Assembly: GCF_000372725.1 (NCBI RefSeq)
Contig: NW_005201176.1
Location: 153,308 to 217,307, forward strand
Length of the DNA: 64,000 bases
Direction of reading: 5' to 3'
From: Emiliania huxleyi CCMP1516
Lineage: Eukaryota > Haptophyta > Isochrysidales > Noelaerhabdaceae
Shown here: in pieces, positions 32,401 to 43,409 of the stretch
How the letters are laid out: every line of letters begins with the position of its first letter
How positions within the stretch are numbered: the stretch's first letter is position 1
Notes under the pieces: generated by a model
Database searches by the model: none
The model's input: only the letters and a program-made list of their open reading frames with translations
Told to the model about the DNA's origin: nothing
Program-made: the position numbers and the translations under genes

Positions 32401-32696
32401 CTCTCTGCGTTGGCTCGCGCCGGAGGCGGCCGGTACGTGAAGGCGCCGCCGTCCGCCTCGAACATGAGGTCGAGTGTGTCGAGCGGAATGGCGCGCTCCG
32501 GCGGGGCCGAGGGACCGCCCTCTGCGGCCGACGCGGACTGCCCAGACAGCCGGTACTGGAAGCCTCCGCTCGGCGCCGCCTCAAACATCAGGTCGAGCGT
32601 GCGCAGCGCCGAGGCGCCGGAGAGGCTGGCGAGCGTGACGGAGCCGTCGGAGCCGGCGTCCAGGCTCGCGCGCAGCGCACGTTTGGCCAGTGACAT
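29420..32696 (-). CDS. AGC-type Ser/Thr protein kinase with repeated TLD-motif N-terminal region
   Basis: Reading down the minus strand: an N-terminal region from [15 protein letters not shown] (32696) with repeats [32 protein letters not shown] and [25 protein letters not shown]; a low-complexity Gly/Ser part; then a kinase domain. The domain has the P-loop [17 protein letters not shown]-type lysine in [38 protein letters not shown] and [15 protein letters not shown]; the GTPEYLAPE loop and ending resemble PKA/PKG. Introns placed: 30721-30896 (GT), 30582-30645 (GT), 30396-30470 (GC), 29993-30238 (GC), 29848-29917 (GC). The join between the N-terminal region and the kinase domain (31110-31560) was not resolved, so they could be two genes. 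No cyclic-nucleotide domain was seen. Confidence 0.75.
29848..29917 (-). mobile_element. Introner-like insert with diverged flanking duplication
   Basis: 70-bp GC-AG intron. It begins GCGTGCTGCTCCTCGAGAT; the next exon begins GCATGCTGCTCTTCGAGAT (17/19). The insert holds the hairpin GTGAAGAGCGTCTCTTCAC. Joined frame: [14 protein letters not shown]. Confidence 0.8.
29993..30238 (-). repeat. Kinase intron with 11-bp repeats and an extra 3' splice-site copy
   Basis: CTCGGCTACAT-like units fill 30085-30240. At about 30020-30060 lies a copy of the first 40 or so bases of the next exon, preceded by CCCGACAG, so an older acceptor has been displaced. Confidence 0.8.
30582..30645 (-). mobile_element. 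Introner-like insert with perfect 12-bp flanking duplication
   Basis: 64-bp GT-AG intron. Intron start and next exon start are both GTCCTCGGCGGC. The insert ends with the palindrome TTCACACCTCTAGGTGTGAA followed by CAG. Joined frame: [14 protein letters not shown]. Confidence 0.85.
30721..30896 (-). mobile_element. Kinase intron containing a roughly 115-bp dispersed intronic unit
   Basis: Sense sequence contains GCGCTCGAGAGGACACGCAC and ends in CTGCCCCGAG; the same unit lies at 54033-54160, also antisense to the plus strand, where it ends at a candidate acceptor. Intron and next exon both start GTGAGC. Confidence 0.7.
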
Positions 32697-33174
32697 GCCG
32701 ATCTACCCAAATCTACCGAGGAGGCAGGGCCGTGAGCTGCGCAGTGAGAAGAGCGGCGGCGGAGCAGCGATCGAGACTTGGCCGCGACCCAAAGCCGAGT
32801 GAAAAAAATACCCAGCGACGCCGCCAAGGTGGAGTGTGTGTCGTCGCGTGTCCTTGTCTGGTGTTTACTAGCTCCGAGTAGAGGGGGCGTTCTGCTGCTA
32901 GGGGAAACCATTAAAGGGCCAGCCTGGACGACGGTGAGTGGGTGCCGCGTAATGTGGTACACAAAAGACCGGACGCTCGACAAGATCCTCCACGGACATG
33001 CAACATGAGGCGTCACAGATATACTAGGGACAGCATCGATCTGAGCTCGAGATCGATCTTCTAGATGAACAGGGGAGAGGGGCGGGAGGGGGGCAAAGAG
33101 GTGCCAATAATGAACAACTTCGTAGGCTGCGGTGCCAATAAATAGATGGATAATGAATGAAAGCTTTCCTTGGC
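32697..33174. other. Intergenic, no gene recognised
   Basis: Region between the kinase start and the end of the subtilase; short ORFs only. Confidence 0.5.
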
Positions 33175-34939
33175 TCAATCAGTCGTAGAGCTCCAGATGA
33201 GGTCACGGTCATGGCCGCACCCTGTGCCACGAGTGCAGCTGCCTGCTATCTCATCCTGGGTGCAGAGGCGAGCGCCGGCATCGGCACAAATTGCCGTTGC
33301 CTCCAAGAACGTCTTGGAGTGGGCGCACTCGCCCATCTCTGGCCCCTGAGAATCACTCCACACCGAGCAACCCTGATTCCGGCGCCACGAATTGGAGAGC
33401 CGCGTCTCGGAGCAACAGCGAACCTCATGCAACTCTGTATGCGCTGCAAACTTCGCTGCCTCCGTGCACCGACCGGGCCTGCCGCATTCGATCCAATTCT
33501 GCGGTGGAGGCGGCGACGGCGACGGCGACGGCGGAGGCGGCGACGGGATTGGGGAAGCGAAGGGTGGCGCCAGGGGGGAGTGGTCGAGGAGATCAGAAAT
33601 GAGAATGCACTCGACGCCATTGAAAACTTCGACGGCAAAGTCGCAGGCATCGCATGGCAAGAGCCCAGGCGGAGCGACCGGACCCGGCGACGGCGTAGGC
33701 GACGGCGGGGGCACTGGCAACGGCGACGGCACCGGCGAGGGCGACGGCACTGGCGACGGCGCTGGCGAGGGAGAGGGAGACGGCGCCGGCGAGGGCGACG
33801 CGCCCGAGGCGTAGGTGGCGGTCACTGTGGCGGCGCCTGTGAGGCCATTGTACCCGGCCAGGACGATGTAGTACTGCGTGTCCGCCTCGGGCACAAAGTC
33901 GTCGATGAAGGAGCTGTAGGCGACGTTGCACGAGCCGGAGTCGCCGTCGCACGCCACCATCTCGAGACTGTCGCAGGAGCCCTTGAAGATGGAGAGGTCC
34001 GTGTCGAAGCCGCAGGCGGTCAGGTCGAGCGACACGCCTGGCCGCACGTCGTCGAGCTTGAGCCAGTAGACGGCGCCGCTGCCGGTGAACCACGTGCCCG
34101 AGCAGAGCGAGGGATCGTAGCCGGGCGGGCCGACACCGACCGAGGTGTCGGAGATGTCCAGCGAGAAGGTGTTGGTCGAGGAGTCGCCAAAGGAGTGCGC
34201 CAGCTCGCACGAGCTGCCCGGGTTCGGCGGCGAGGGCGGCGGCGAGGGCGGCGTCGGTGGCGCAGGGCTTGATGCCTGGAGGCACTCCGATAGAGCCGCG
34301 TCGTCGAGGTCGTTGAACAGCAGCTCATTGACAGTGTTGGAGGGGAGGCCGCTGATGGTGTCTGGAGTGGCAAAGCATAGCAGAGACGTTGTGACCTGGC
34401 CCGGGCCAAAGTTCGGCCGCAGCGCGCGGATCTGCGCCGCAACTCCCGCGACGTGCGGGCACGCCATGCTGGTTCCGGAGATAGTGGTGGTGTCCGAGTC
34501 AGAGCCGACCCACGCCGCCGTGATGCCGGAGCCAGGCGCATGGATGTCGACGCACGTGCCGTGGTTCGAGAAGCCCGACTTGGCGTCGCTGTTGGTTGTC
34601 GATCCCACGGTGACTGCGAGTGGTGTAGAGGCGGGAGAGTAGTCGCACGCATCGGCGTTGGAGTTGCCGGCTGCGACGACACTCAGGACACCCTCGGCAA
34701 AGGCGGCATTGATGGCAGCGTCAAAGCGGTTTGCCCCGCCGCCACCGAGCGACATCGAGATCACCGCTGGCAAGCCGCGATCCTTCGAGTCTGCGACCGC
34801 CCACTCGATGCCCGCGACGATGCCGGCCGTCGATCCGGAGCCGCCGCAGTTCAGCACCTGAACGGTGATGATGGTGGTGCCCTCGGCGACACCGTAGGTT
34901 GCACCCCCCGCGGTCGAGGCGCAGTGCGTGCCGTGGCCG
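33175..34939 (-). CDS. Subtilisin-like serine protease (peptidase S8), N-terminus missing
   Basis: About 588 aa remain. Catalytic His is in YGHGTHCAST, the oxyanion Asn in VVAAGNSNAD and the Ser in ISGTSMACPHVAG, close to the proteinase K group. The catalytic Asp block and any signal peptide or prodomain are absent: the frame runs straight into dispersed repeat X. After the protease come a beta domain of PPC type (CGFDTDLSIFKGSC, YYIVLAGYNG), a Pro/Ser-rich linker and a cysteine-rich C-terminal module (RCCSETRLSNSW, ICADAGARLCTQDEI, GTGCGHDRDLIWSS) found on many algal extracellular proteins. Probably once secreted. Either the gene is truncated by the repeat, or the repeat is in an intron and the Asp exon lies further upstream; I found no such exon up to 36 kb. 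Confidence 0.8.
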
Positions 34940-35170
34940 TAAGGCCGCGAGCTATGCAGGTGGTCAATTGTGCAGCATGGCACGGTCAGCAGCGCCGACA
35001 GGCTGTCGCAAGGCGTGATAGCATGGCCGCAAGTACGCCGAATTCCCATGAAACAAGTGACACTTCGGAAGTGAAAAATTGCGCAAAAAAAGACAAATCC
35101 TGAAAAAATCGGCGCCTGCGGCGGGCCATCCGACCCCATCTCCCCCCCGCATGGATACCCTCTAGGGCCC
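34940..35170 (-). mobile_element. Dispersed repeat 'X', copy 2, at the broken end of the subtilase
   Basis: Same ends as 17979-18346 but without the MITE. The boundary with the protease is exactly at GGCCTTA|CGGCCACGGCACG (sense). Confidence 0.8.
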
Positions 35171-35792
35171 AGAGTTGAATTCTCCTCCCTCACGGCGCTC
35201 AGGCTCGAGGCTGTTCCATCTCCCCCCTCATCTCGTTCCCACCACTGACACCACTGTTATGTTGAACGTCTGTTGAACGGCGACGCGTTCCATTCCATTC
35301 TATTTTCTCTGCGCGGTAACCCACGCGCTAACCCGCGAGCTAAACCCGCGAGCTAAACCCGCACGCTAACCCACACGCTAACCCACAGCCACACACGCTA
35401 ACCCACGCGCTAACCTGGGGGCTAGAACAAACCCACACGGGAAGAGTTTCCGCGAGGATCGCCGTCCGCGCGCAGCGCCGGACCGGCGACGCAGGTCTTC
35501 GCCCAGATGATGGCAGGGTGCCCGCCCTCCACCCAGCTCCCCACACACTCTCTGGTGTCTGAGAGATGCTCGCACTCTGTGGCATTGGTAGGCTATGCCA
35601 CTTTCCCGCGCCACCGCCCACCCTTCGTACGGCTGTGTGAGCAGCTCCCGGCGGGACCTCGAGGGACTGCACGCGCGCCCGCGCGGCGCGGGGCCCAGCC
35701 CACAGCCACGATCGTTCACAAGAGAACGCACCCCAGAGTACGAGAGACCCTTCCCCACGGCTGCCACTGCGCCAGCTGTCCTTGCGCGCGGG
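35171..35792. other. Spacer with telomere-like word repeats; possible short coding segment
   Basis: 35322-35417 repeats CTAACCC/CTAAACCC in units of about 12 bp. On the minus strand 35450-35590 reads CEHLSDTRECVGSWVEGGHP, which looks coding, but it is not linked to a gene. Confidence 0.35.
35322..35417. repeat. Roughly 12-bp repeat, ACGCTAACCCAC type
   Basis: Seven or more degenerate units containing CTAACCC or CTAAACCC. Confidence 0.8.
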
Positions 35793-38067
35793 CTAGGCCG
35801 CCTCCCGCGCCCTGGCCCTCGCAGCGGCACCTGACGCGCGCCTTGCCTTCGCTGCGGCGAGCGCCGCCTCTGCCGCCGCTACTGCCGCCTCGGCCGCCGC
35901 TACTGCCGCCTCCTCCTCCGCTGCGGCAGCCTCCTCCTCCTCTGCCGCTGCCACGGCCGCAGCCTCCGCCTCAGCCTGCCGGCGCGCCTCCGCTGCCGCC
36001 TCCTCGCCCTCCTCCTCGCCCTCCTCCTCGCCCTCCTCCTCGCCCTCCTCCTCGGCCGCCTCCGCCGTCTCCTCGTCGCCCTCCTCCTCGCTCGCCTCGC
36101 CCGCCGCCTCTCCCAGCGCCTCCGCCAACCCCTCGACCGACGTCTCCGCCGTGATGCCGAACCGGATCCTGTCCTCGTGGAGCTCCGCGAGAAGCCGGAG
36201 CAGCCCCTCCCTGTCCAACGGCGCGGGCTTGGCTGCGGCTGCCTCCGCCGGCGCCTCTTTCTCCTGCGACGGCCCAGCGCTGCCACTCCCGCCGCCCTTC
36301 TTCTTCTTCTTCTTGCCCTTCTTGCCCTTGGCGCGCTTCTCCGCCTCGACCTCCGCCAGCAGCTCCTCGGCGTGCCGCGCCGCCTCCTTCTCCGCCGCCG
36401 CCCTCTCCGCCGCCCTCGCCGCCGCCCCCGCAGCCCTCGCCGCCTCCTTCGCTGCCGCCTCGGCCGCCGCCTCGGCCGCCGCATGCTCCTCGAGGGCGCG
36501 CACGCACTCGGCGTGGCCCCTCTCCTTGGCGTACTGCAGCGCGGTCTTGCCCTTCTTAGTGCACAGCGTCATGTCTGCGCCCGCCCGCAGCAAGCGGAGC
36601 ACGACGGCGGGGCGGTCGCCGAGGGCGGCGGCCATCAGAGCGGTGTCGAAGTCGTTGTCCTGCATGTCGATCTCCGCGCCGCCGGATCAGCGTGTCTACA
36701 ACCCGCTCGTGGCCTCTGTAGGCGGCCTCCATCAGCGCAGTGCTGCCAATCTTGTTTGGCTGGTCGATCTCCGCGCCACGCCGCAATGCCAGCTCGACCA
36801 GGTTCTCGTGGCCGTTCGCGGCGGCGAGGCTCAGCGCGGTGCCACCGCTGTTGTTCTGCAACGAGACATCCGCGCCGCGCCGGAGAAGCGCCTCGGCCAG
36901 CTCCGCGTGGCTATAGCCCATCGCAAGCATCAGCAGCGTCATGCCGCTCAGACGGGAGCCGCTATCAAAGATGCACTCGAACGTCGCGTCGACCCGCCCG
37001 CCGCCGTCGAACCACGCCAGCACCGCCGCATCTTCGCCTCGCTTTGCCGCTAGCACGACCTCCTCTGGCACCGCCTCGCTGCTCGGCTCGGCCTCCGCGC
37101 CGCCCTCGCCGATCAAAGCAGAGGCCGCGGCACTGGCGCCCGACGCCGCCTCGCTTGCGGGTGCGCCGCCCACCTCGCCGATCTCCTCGGAAAGAGGCCC
37201 GCTGCTGCCGCCCTCGCCGCCCGAAATGCCTGCCCCTGCGCCGCCCGCCTCGACCGCCGCCGCCTCGCGCCGGCCCGCCGCCTCGCGCCGGCTCGCCATC
37301 ACCTCCCCGAGATACGTCCTGACGGCTGCGACGCACTCGGTGTGGCCGTTCTCCTTGGCGATCTGCGGCGCCGTCATGCCCGCCGCAGTGCGCAACGTCA
37401 TGTCTGCGCCCGCCCGCAGCAAGCGGAGCACCACGGCGGGATGGTTGTGGAATGCGGCCCCTATCAGCGCGGTGCCGCCGCCGCGGCGCTGCTGATTGAT
37501 CTCCGCCCCGTGCTGAATCAGCACGTCGACCACCCGCTCGTGGCCCTCGAGCGCGGCGGACATCAGCGCGGCGCAGCCGACGCTGCTCTGCAGGTTGATC
37601 TCCACGCCGTGCCGCAGCAGCACCTCGACCACCTGCTCGTAGCCCCAGCGGGCGGCGGCCATCAGCGCCGTATAGCCTTCGCTGTCTCGCGCGTTCACCT
37701 CCGCGCCCCGCTTCAGCAGCAGTTCGACCACCTGCTCGTGGCCGTAGGCGGCGGCGGCCATCAGCGCCGTACAACCTTCGCTGTCTCGCGCGTCCGCCTC
37801 CGCGCCGCGCTTCAGCAGAACCTCGACCAGCTGCTTGTGACCGTGTTCGGCGGCGATCAGCAGGAGCGTACAGCCACTCACGTCGCTACGCACGCACGTT
37901 GCGTCAACCCGCCCATCCCCGCTGAAGAGCCACGTCTGCACCACGTCGACCTTGCCGTTCTCCGCCGCCGCCTCGATCCTTTTCGGCAGCGAGAGCGGCG
38001 CAGCAGTAGCCGCCGTTGATGCAACCCCGCGGGACCCGACTGAGCTAGCTTTCGTCCGGCGGGGCAT
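35793..38067 (-). CDS. Ankyrin-repeat protein with Ala/Glu-rich tail
   Basis: Starts MPRRTKASSVGSRG at 38067. At least nine ankyrin repeats of the form DSEGCTALMAAAAYGHEQVVELLLKRGAEVNA are arranged in two blocks separated by a Gly/Ala/Ser-rich spacer (residues about 255-320). The C-terminal part has LLEHAAAEAAAEAAAK-like coiled Ala/Glu helix, a poly-Lys patch (KGKKGKKKKKKGGG) and an acidic Glu tail. Ankyrin repeats mediate protein binding; no enzymatic domain is present. The frame shifts by one base near 36685, within one ankyrin repeat (RR|GAEID expected), so either the assembly has an indel there or the gene is broken. The continuation ORF is 35793-36665 on the same strand. Confidence 0.8.
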
Positions 38068-39397
38068 GACGCAGGTAAGTTAGGGAGGGTTTCGACAGGG
38101 TTTCGAAAAAAGAATTTTAAGCGTTTTTAGCCGCACTGGCACACACTGGCACTAAACACACACACACGCACATGCATGCATGCACAGACAAACAGCCCCT
38201 TCCCCTTCCCCCTCAAAACAAGGGCGAGGACACACACAGGACGCACCTCTACTCGAGTAGCGAGGCCCGCATGTATGTGGGAGACTCCTGCCGCCGCCCC
38301 TGCCACCCCTGTGTCAGTGTGCCTGTGGTTGCGAGAGACTGCCAGTGAGAAGCTGGAGGCAGGTCGCTAGCTAGACTATTTCGGACGGACGAAAAACACC
38401 CCCCTTTTATGCCTGACCCTGGGTATGGTCTCTCTGGGGTGAGCTGGGTCGGCCACCTCCGGGGCTGCAACTCGTACGGTGGGTCCGCATCCGGGCGAGC
38501 ATCCGAGGCCTGCGGTTGTCCCTTCGCTGGGCGCGACCGCCATGGAGATCCGCTGCACACAGATCAGTGTCTTTGGCGACTATTGCTCGCTCTCTGTGCA
38601 GTCGCAACGCCAGAGGCCGTGCTTGGAGAATGGGTCGCAATGCTGCTGCGCCAGTGGATTGAGCCGCTTCGCAAGCTCCATCGGTGAGCTGCGGTGGCGC
38701 GCCGGCCGCTTCATGCATAGCTCTCCGGCGAGCGACCGCAAACGCGTTTTCCGTCCGCCCGTTTCATCGAGTGGTAAAATGCAATCGAAGTTGCCCGAAT
38801 GGTAAAGTGCAACTTTGGCATTTGGTAAAAGTTGCCCGAGTGGTCAGTGGGGAAAAAACCAAAGCGGAAAGGTGGCCCCAAGAGCTAAAGGTCAACATCC
38901 CCTCCGGCTACGACAATGCGAACCTGATCTGGTCCTCACGGGGTTGACCCGTCTCCTCTAGATCAAAAAGGACTTCATGAACGGCCGAGCAATATTTCTT
39001 CACTACTATTATTAATTGATGCTTTTTGCACGGCTGAGCCCCCCCCCCCCCTTCCCCTGCGCTCATTCCCTGCCCTCTCCCACCACACACTCCGTCAGAG
39101 CCCCCTCCCCTCTTGAACAGGAATTTTGACAATTAACCAGATGGATCAATGACAATCGATGGGCTTGCCCATCCCGGAGTGGTTCGATCCCACATAAATC
39201 CGAGACGGTGATGGGAGGGTCGTGTGGTGGTCTCAGGCCCAGTGAGGTAGTGCATCTGCCACTCCCGGATCCTGCTGAACAAGCTCCTCTTGTAGCTCGA
39301 TCGGTCACACCGCCATCGCCGTCGGGGAGAGGGGGGACGACACTGCTTTGGCAGCGTGCACCTCGATCCTGTACCGTGTTTGTTATGACCCCCCCCA
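38068..39397. other. No gene recognised
   Basis: Short ORFs only. Around 38770-38840 there are three spaced words of the type TGGTAAAatgcaA/GTTGCCCGA. Upstream of the RNase H ORF there is no reverse transcriptase. Confidence 0.5.
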
Positions 39398-40345
39398 ATG
39401 AACACACCAGTGAGGGAGGGCGAGACCCGAGACGATCGAGGGGTGGCGGCAAACGGCTGCGCGGTGAGCACAGTCGCACTCCTCTGTGTAGCGCCTCAGG
39501 GTGAAGGGGGGGCATGCCGGGTCAAGCTGAGACTAATGGTAGAGGCACCAGGGGTCGTTCTTCGCCCACAGCAGCAACTGACAGAACAGGCGCAACGACG
39601 CCCGCCCGACTGGGTGGCATACACAGACGGGTCGGAGGACCTAGGGAAAGCAGGGTGGGCCTATACAGTACTCATCGGGGGCGACGCAATCGGCGATAGG
39701 GGCGCGTCGCTGGCGAGCGAGGGCTACGGGCCAGTTGTCACTTCGGCGGCGCACCCAGCCTACCTCGGCGCGAGAAAGCATACCAACAACACGGCGGAAC
39801 TAACCGCCCTGGCCGAGCTCCTCCGTGCTCTCCTGTCCTCGTCACCGCAACGAGCGGGCTCACGCGGAGTAGTGCGGACCGATAGCGAGTACGCGGCGGC
39901 GTGCATGATGGGGAGGGTGACCCCCAAAACGAACAGACAGCTAGCGGAACGCCTTCGTTCCCTCTGGCGACGCCTTCGCGCCAAACACACCGTGACGTGG
40001 AGGCATGTGGCGGGTCACAGCGGCAACAAATGGAACGACTACGTCGACGAGCTAGCTGCTCGCGGCAGGCAAGGTGACAGAGGCTCAAACGCTACCGAGT
40101 GGGCGGACAACACCATCCCGACGGACAATCCCGACGACGGGAGCGACACGGAAGGACCCGCCCCCGCCCCTCGGGGCGGGGGCCCCCGCCCCCCCGAGGG
40201 GCCCTTTGGGGCCCCTCCAGGGGGCGACCCCTCCGGGGAGGCCGGCCTTCCCCGTGCCGGTTCTCCCCAACCAACCCCGCCGGCAGCGCGAGCTGCCGGC
40301 CACATTGAGCGGTTCGTCCGCGTCGCGCACTCGTCCCAACCGGTA

Positions 40346-40351
<6 letters not shown>
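39398..40351 (+). CDS. RNase HI domain ORF, probable 3' remnant of a non-LTR retrotransposon
   Basis: Residues about 65-235 form an RNase H fold with the four acidic positions visible: VAYTDGSEDLGKAGW (Asp), NNTAELTALAELL (Glu), VRTDSEYAAACMMG (Asp) and HVAGHSGNKWNDYVDELAA (Asp). RNase H removes RNA from RNA-DNA hybrids. No reverse transcriptase or endonuclease precedes it in the preceding kilobase, which fits a 5'-truncated LINE copy whose last domain is RNase H. A captured host RNase H is the alternative. The Pro/Gly-rich tail (PAPAPRGGGPRPPEG) ends in AAGGT repeats, directly next to (TG)n repeat copy A. Confidence 0.65.
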
Positions 40352-40830
<479 letters not shown>

Positions 40831-41784
40831 GGGCCGCAGACTCGTTCTGCGCGCCAACGGCTGGTGACGCTGTGTTGCCCTTGAGCTAGTCCTTCCCCGG
40901 TCGCCTAGCCTCTGCGCTGTCTGGCGGACGCCTGTATGCCATGCGCGCGGACCACGCTTGCGTGGATTTGTGGCTGGCAGGCTGACCCGTGTGCGGGGTA
41001 ACCCGCGCGCGGGGAAGCTTCACGGGTTCGAGTCGTCAAACATTGAGCAGCGGAGGTGTGCCGAGGGGGACCGGGAGGCGGTAAGTCGTCGTCGCCCGGC
41101 GCTGCTTGCAGCACCATGGCGAGGGCGCTAAGAGGTTCCTCTTTTCCGCGCCCCCCCCGCAAGGCGCGCGATACACACACACACTCACTCACTCACGCAA
41201 AGATGGATGTGGCGTGTGCGAGCGATAGAAAAGAAAGAAAGAATTTTACTATACAAGCCCCTCTGCAGAAAGAAAGAAGGCAAAACCAGATTTCTTTCAA
41301 CGCGGCCAAAGGATATCCACCTCGAGAACCTATAGAGATTTCTTTGTTCGGAGTTTGGAGCTCCCACATTTGTAAATTCTTTTGTTCGTTTCATGAATTC
41401 CACTGGTAAAATGGGCAAAAACGGGGTGATTTTGGTCATCCGTCAAAATATCTGAAGATCCCAATATAGGATTCTCCCCAAACCTTGCTCAGCTGATCCA
41501 GCACGGGCCGTAGGCCAGCCCTGGGCAAAGAAACCAGTACCTCATCGGGCTTCCCTGAGCGTCACAGCTCGGTGATCGCGCCGGCCGGACACCACTGAGA
41601 CGGCCGTTCCGGGCATTTGAACGCGACCTTCGGGGGCAAAGACATGGGCTCTATGGCTCAGACTGGACTCCTCTTGGTCCCTTCTGATGCCCTAGGCCAC
41701 ACCTGGGCCTTACCTGGGGTCCTAGGGGCCGGGCAGGGTTTGCCCCCCCCAACTGGCCCGAGCACGTTAAATTCTTTTCTCGCG
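40831..41784. other. No gene recognised
   Basis: Contains CGCGGCCAAAGGATATCCAC at about 41308, also found reversed near 54950, and the leader of RCC1 paralogue 2. Confidence 0.5.
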
Positions 41785-43209
41785 ATGTCCACCCCACCGC
41801 GCCGCCGCTCGCGCCGCCTCGCCTCCGTCTCCACCGCCGCCCCCTCGCCAGACACGCCGCCGCCCGCCCGCCTCCTCGACCTCCCCACGGACCTCCTCGT
41901 GCGCGTCGTCTCTCGCTGCGACCCCGTCGACATTGCTCGCGCCGCGGCCGTCTCCCTCCTCTTCCACGCCTCGCTTGCGGTGGAGGCCATCCGCTTGTGG
42001 GCGCAAGAGCGCGGCTTCGAGCTGCCGGCGCTGCCGGAGGGCGAGGGTTGTGCCGTGAGGTGGCTGTGCTTCGCTGCGCGGCTGTGCGAGTCCAACCCGC
42101 CGGTGAGGGCGGCGGCAGGCGTGTTCCACAGCGTCTTCATCGATGGCGAGGGGAGGCTCTCGACGTGCGGCAGGGCGCCGGACTGGAATCCAGCGCTGCT
42201 CGGGCACGGCGAGGGCGTGACGCAGCTCAACAAGCCGACCCGCCTCCCCTCCTCGCTGGGCGACGAGCGCGCCGTGAGCGTGTCGGCTGGAGATGTCCAC
42301 AGCCTCGCCCTTGCCGGCGGCGGCAGCGTCTGGAGCTGGGGTTGGGGAGCCGCAAGCCAGTTGGGCCACGGCGACGAGCAGAGCAAGTCGCCGCCCAAGA
42401 AGGTCGAGGCGTTAGCTGGCCAGCGCGTCGTCGCTGTGTCGGCTGGAGGGGCGCACAGCCTCGCCCTCACCGCCACCGGCGCCGTTTGGAGCTGGGGCTT
42501 GGGAGCAAATGGCATGTTGGGCCACGGCGACGAGCAGAGCCAGCTGCTGCCGAAGAAGATCGAGGCATTCGCTGGGCAGCGCGTCGTCGCTGTGTCGGCT
42601 GGAGACGCCCACAGCCTCGCCATCACTGCCGACGGCGCCGTCTGGAGCTGGGGCTATGGATACAACGGCCGGTTGGGCCACGGCGTCGAGCAGCACCAGC
42701 TGCTGCCCAAGAAGGTCGAGGCCTTGGCGGAGCAGCGCGTCGTCGCTGTCTCGGCAGGACACGATCACAGCATCGCCATCACTGCCAGCGGTGCTGTCTG
42801 GAGCTGGGGCTTGGGAGCCAATGGCATGTTGGGCCACGGCGACGAGCAGAGCCAGCTGCTGCCGAAGAAGGTCGAGGCCTTTGCTGACCAACGCGTGGTC
42901 GCTATGTCGGCTGGACAGCACCACAGCCTCGCCCTCACCGCTGACGGCGCCGTCTGGAGCTGGGGCGGTGGAATCTATGGCATGCTGGGCCACGGCGACC
43001 AGCGGCGCCAGCTGCTGCCGAAGAAGGTCGAGGCCTTTGCTGGCCAGCGTGTCGTCGCTGTGTCCGCATGGGCCCGCCGCAGCATCGCCATCACCGCCGA
43101 CGGCGCTGTCTTTACCTGGGGCAAGGGCGACGACGGCTGCCTAGGCCACGGGGAGGACTTGTCAAACCAGCTGCTGCCCAAAAAGATCGAGGCGAGCGGC
43201 GGAGAGTGA
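41785..43209 (+). CDS. F-box-like RCC1-repeat protein, paralogue 2
   Basis: 474 aa, single exon from MSTPPRRRSRRLASV; the ORF is open further upstream but this ATG matches paralogue 1. Same architecture: LLDLPTDLLVRVVSRCD F-box-like head, then seven RCC1 blades with GAVWSWGLGANGMLGHGDE. Blades 2 and 4 (GLGANGMLGHGDEQSQLLP) are nearly identical to each other, suggesting internal blade duplication or conversion. Codon use and GC match paralogues 1 and 3. Confidence 0.85.
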   Translation: MSTPPRRRSRRLASVSTAAPSPDTPPPARLLDLPTDLLVRVVSRCDPVDIARAAAVSLLFHASLAVEAIRLWAQERGFELPALPEGEGCAVRWLCFAARLCESNPPVRAAAGVFHSVFIDGEGRLSTCGRAPDWNPALLGHGEGVTQLNKPTRLPSSLGDERAVSVSAGDVHSLALAGGGSVWSWGWGAASQLGHGDEQSKSPPKKVEALAGQRVVAVSAGGAHSLALTATGAVWSWGLGANGMLGHGDEQSQLLPKKIEAFAGQRVVAVSAGDAHSLAITADGAVWSWGYGYNGRLGHGVEQHQLLPKKVEALAEQRVVAVSAGHDHSIAITASGAVWSWGLGANGMLGHGDEQSQLLPKKVEAFADQRVVAMSAGQHHSLALTADGAVWSWGGGIYGMLGHGDQRRQLLPKKVEAFAGQRVVAVSAWARRSIAITADGAVFTWGKGDDGCLGHGEDLSNQLLPKKIEASGGE

Positions 43210-43409
43210 ACTCATCGGGGAGAGCGGTCATGTGGCAATTTGTTCTTCTCACGGGCACACAGGGATTGTGAGCAGGCAGCACGCCGTCAATGAAAGGCCG
43301 TTCATTTAGGAGATGGGTAAAAGGAACAGCTCCCCGCCCGTGCGATGGGTGTTTATTTTAAAGAAAAAGCCGCGACATTTTTTTGTTCGTTTCATCGCAA
43401 CACTTCGCC

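Noticed and set aside
33157-34272. Plus-strand Arg-rich ORF opposite the subtilase
   Set aside because: Shadow of the minus-strand gene; the S8 motifs are clearly on the minus strand.
40980-41050. tRNA-like T-arm words (GGTTCGAGTC; also GGTTCGATCC near 39180)
   Set aside because: No matching acceptor stem, D-arm or anticodon arm could be folded around them.
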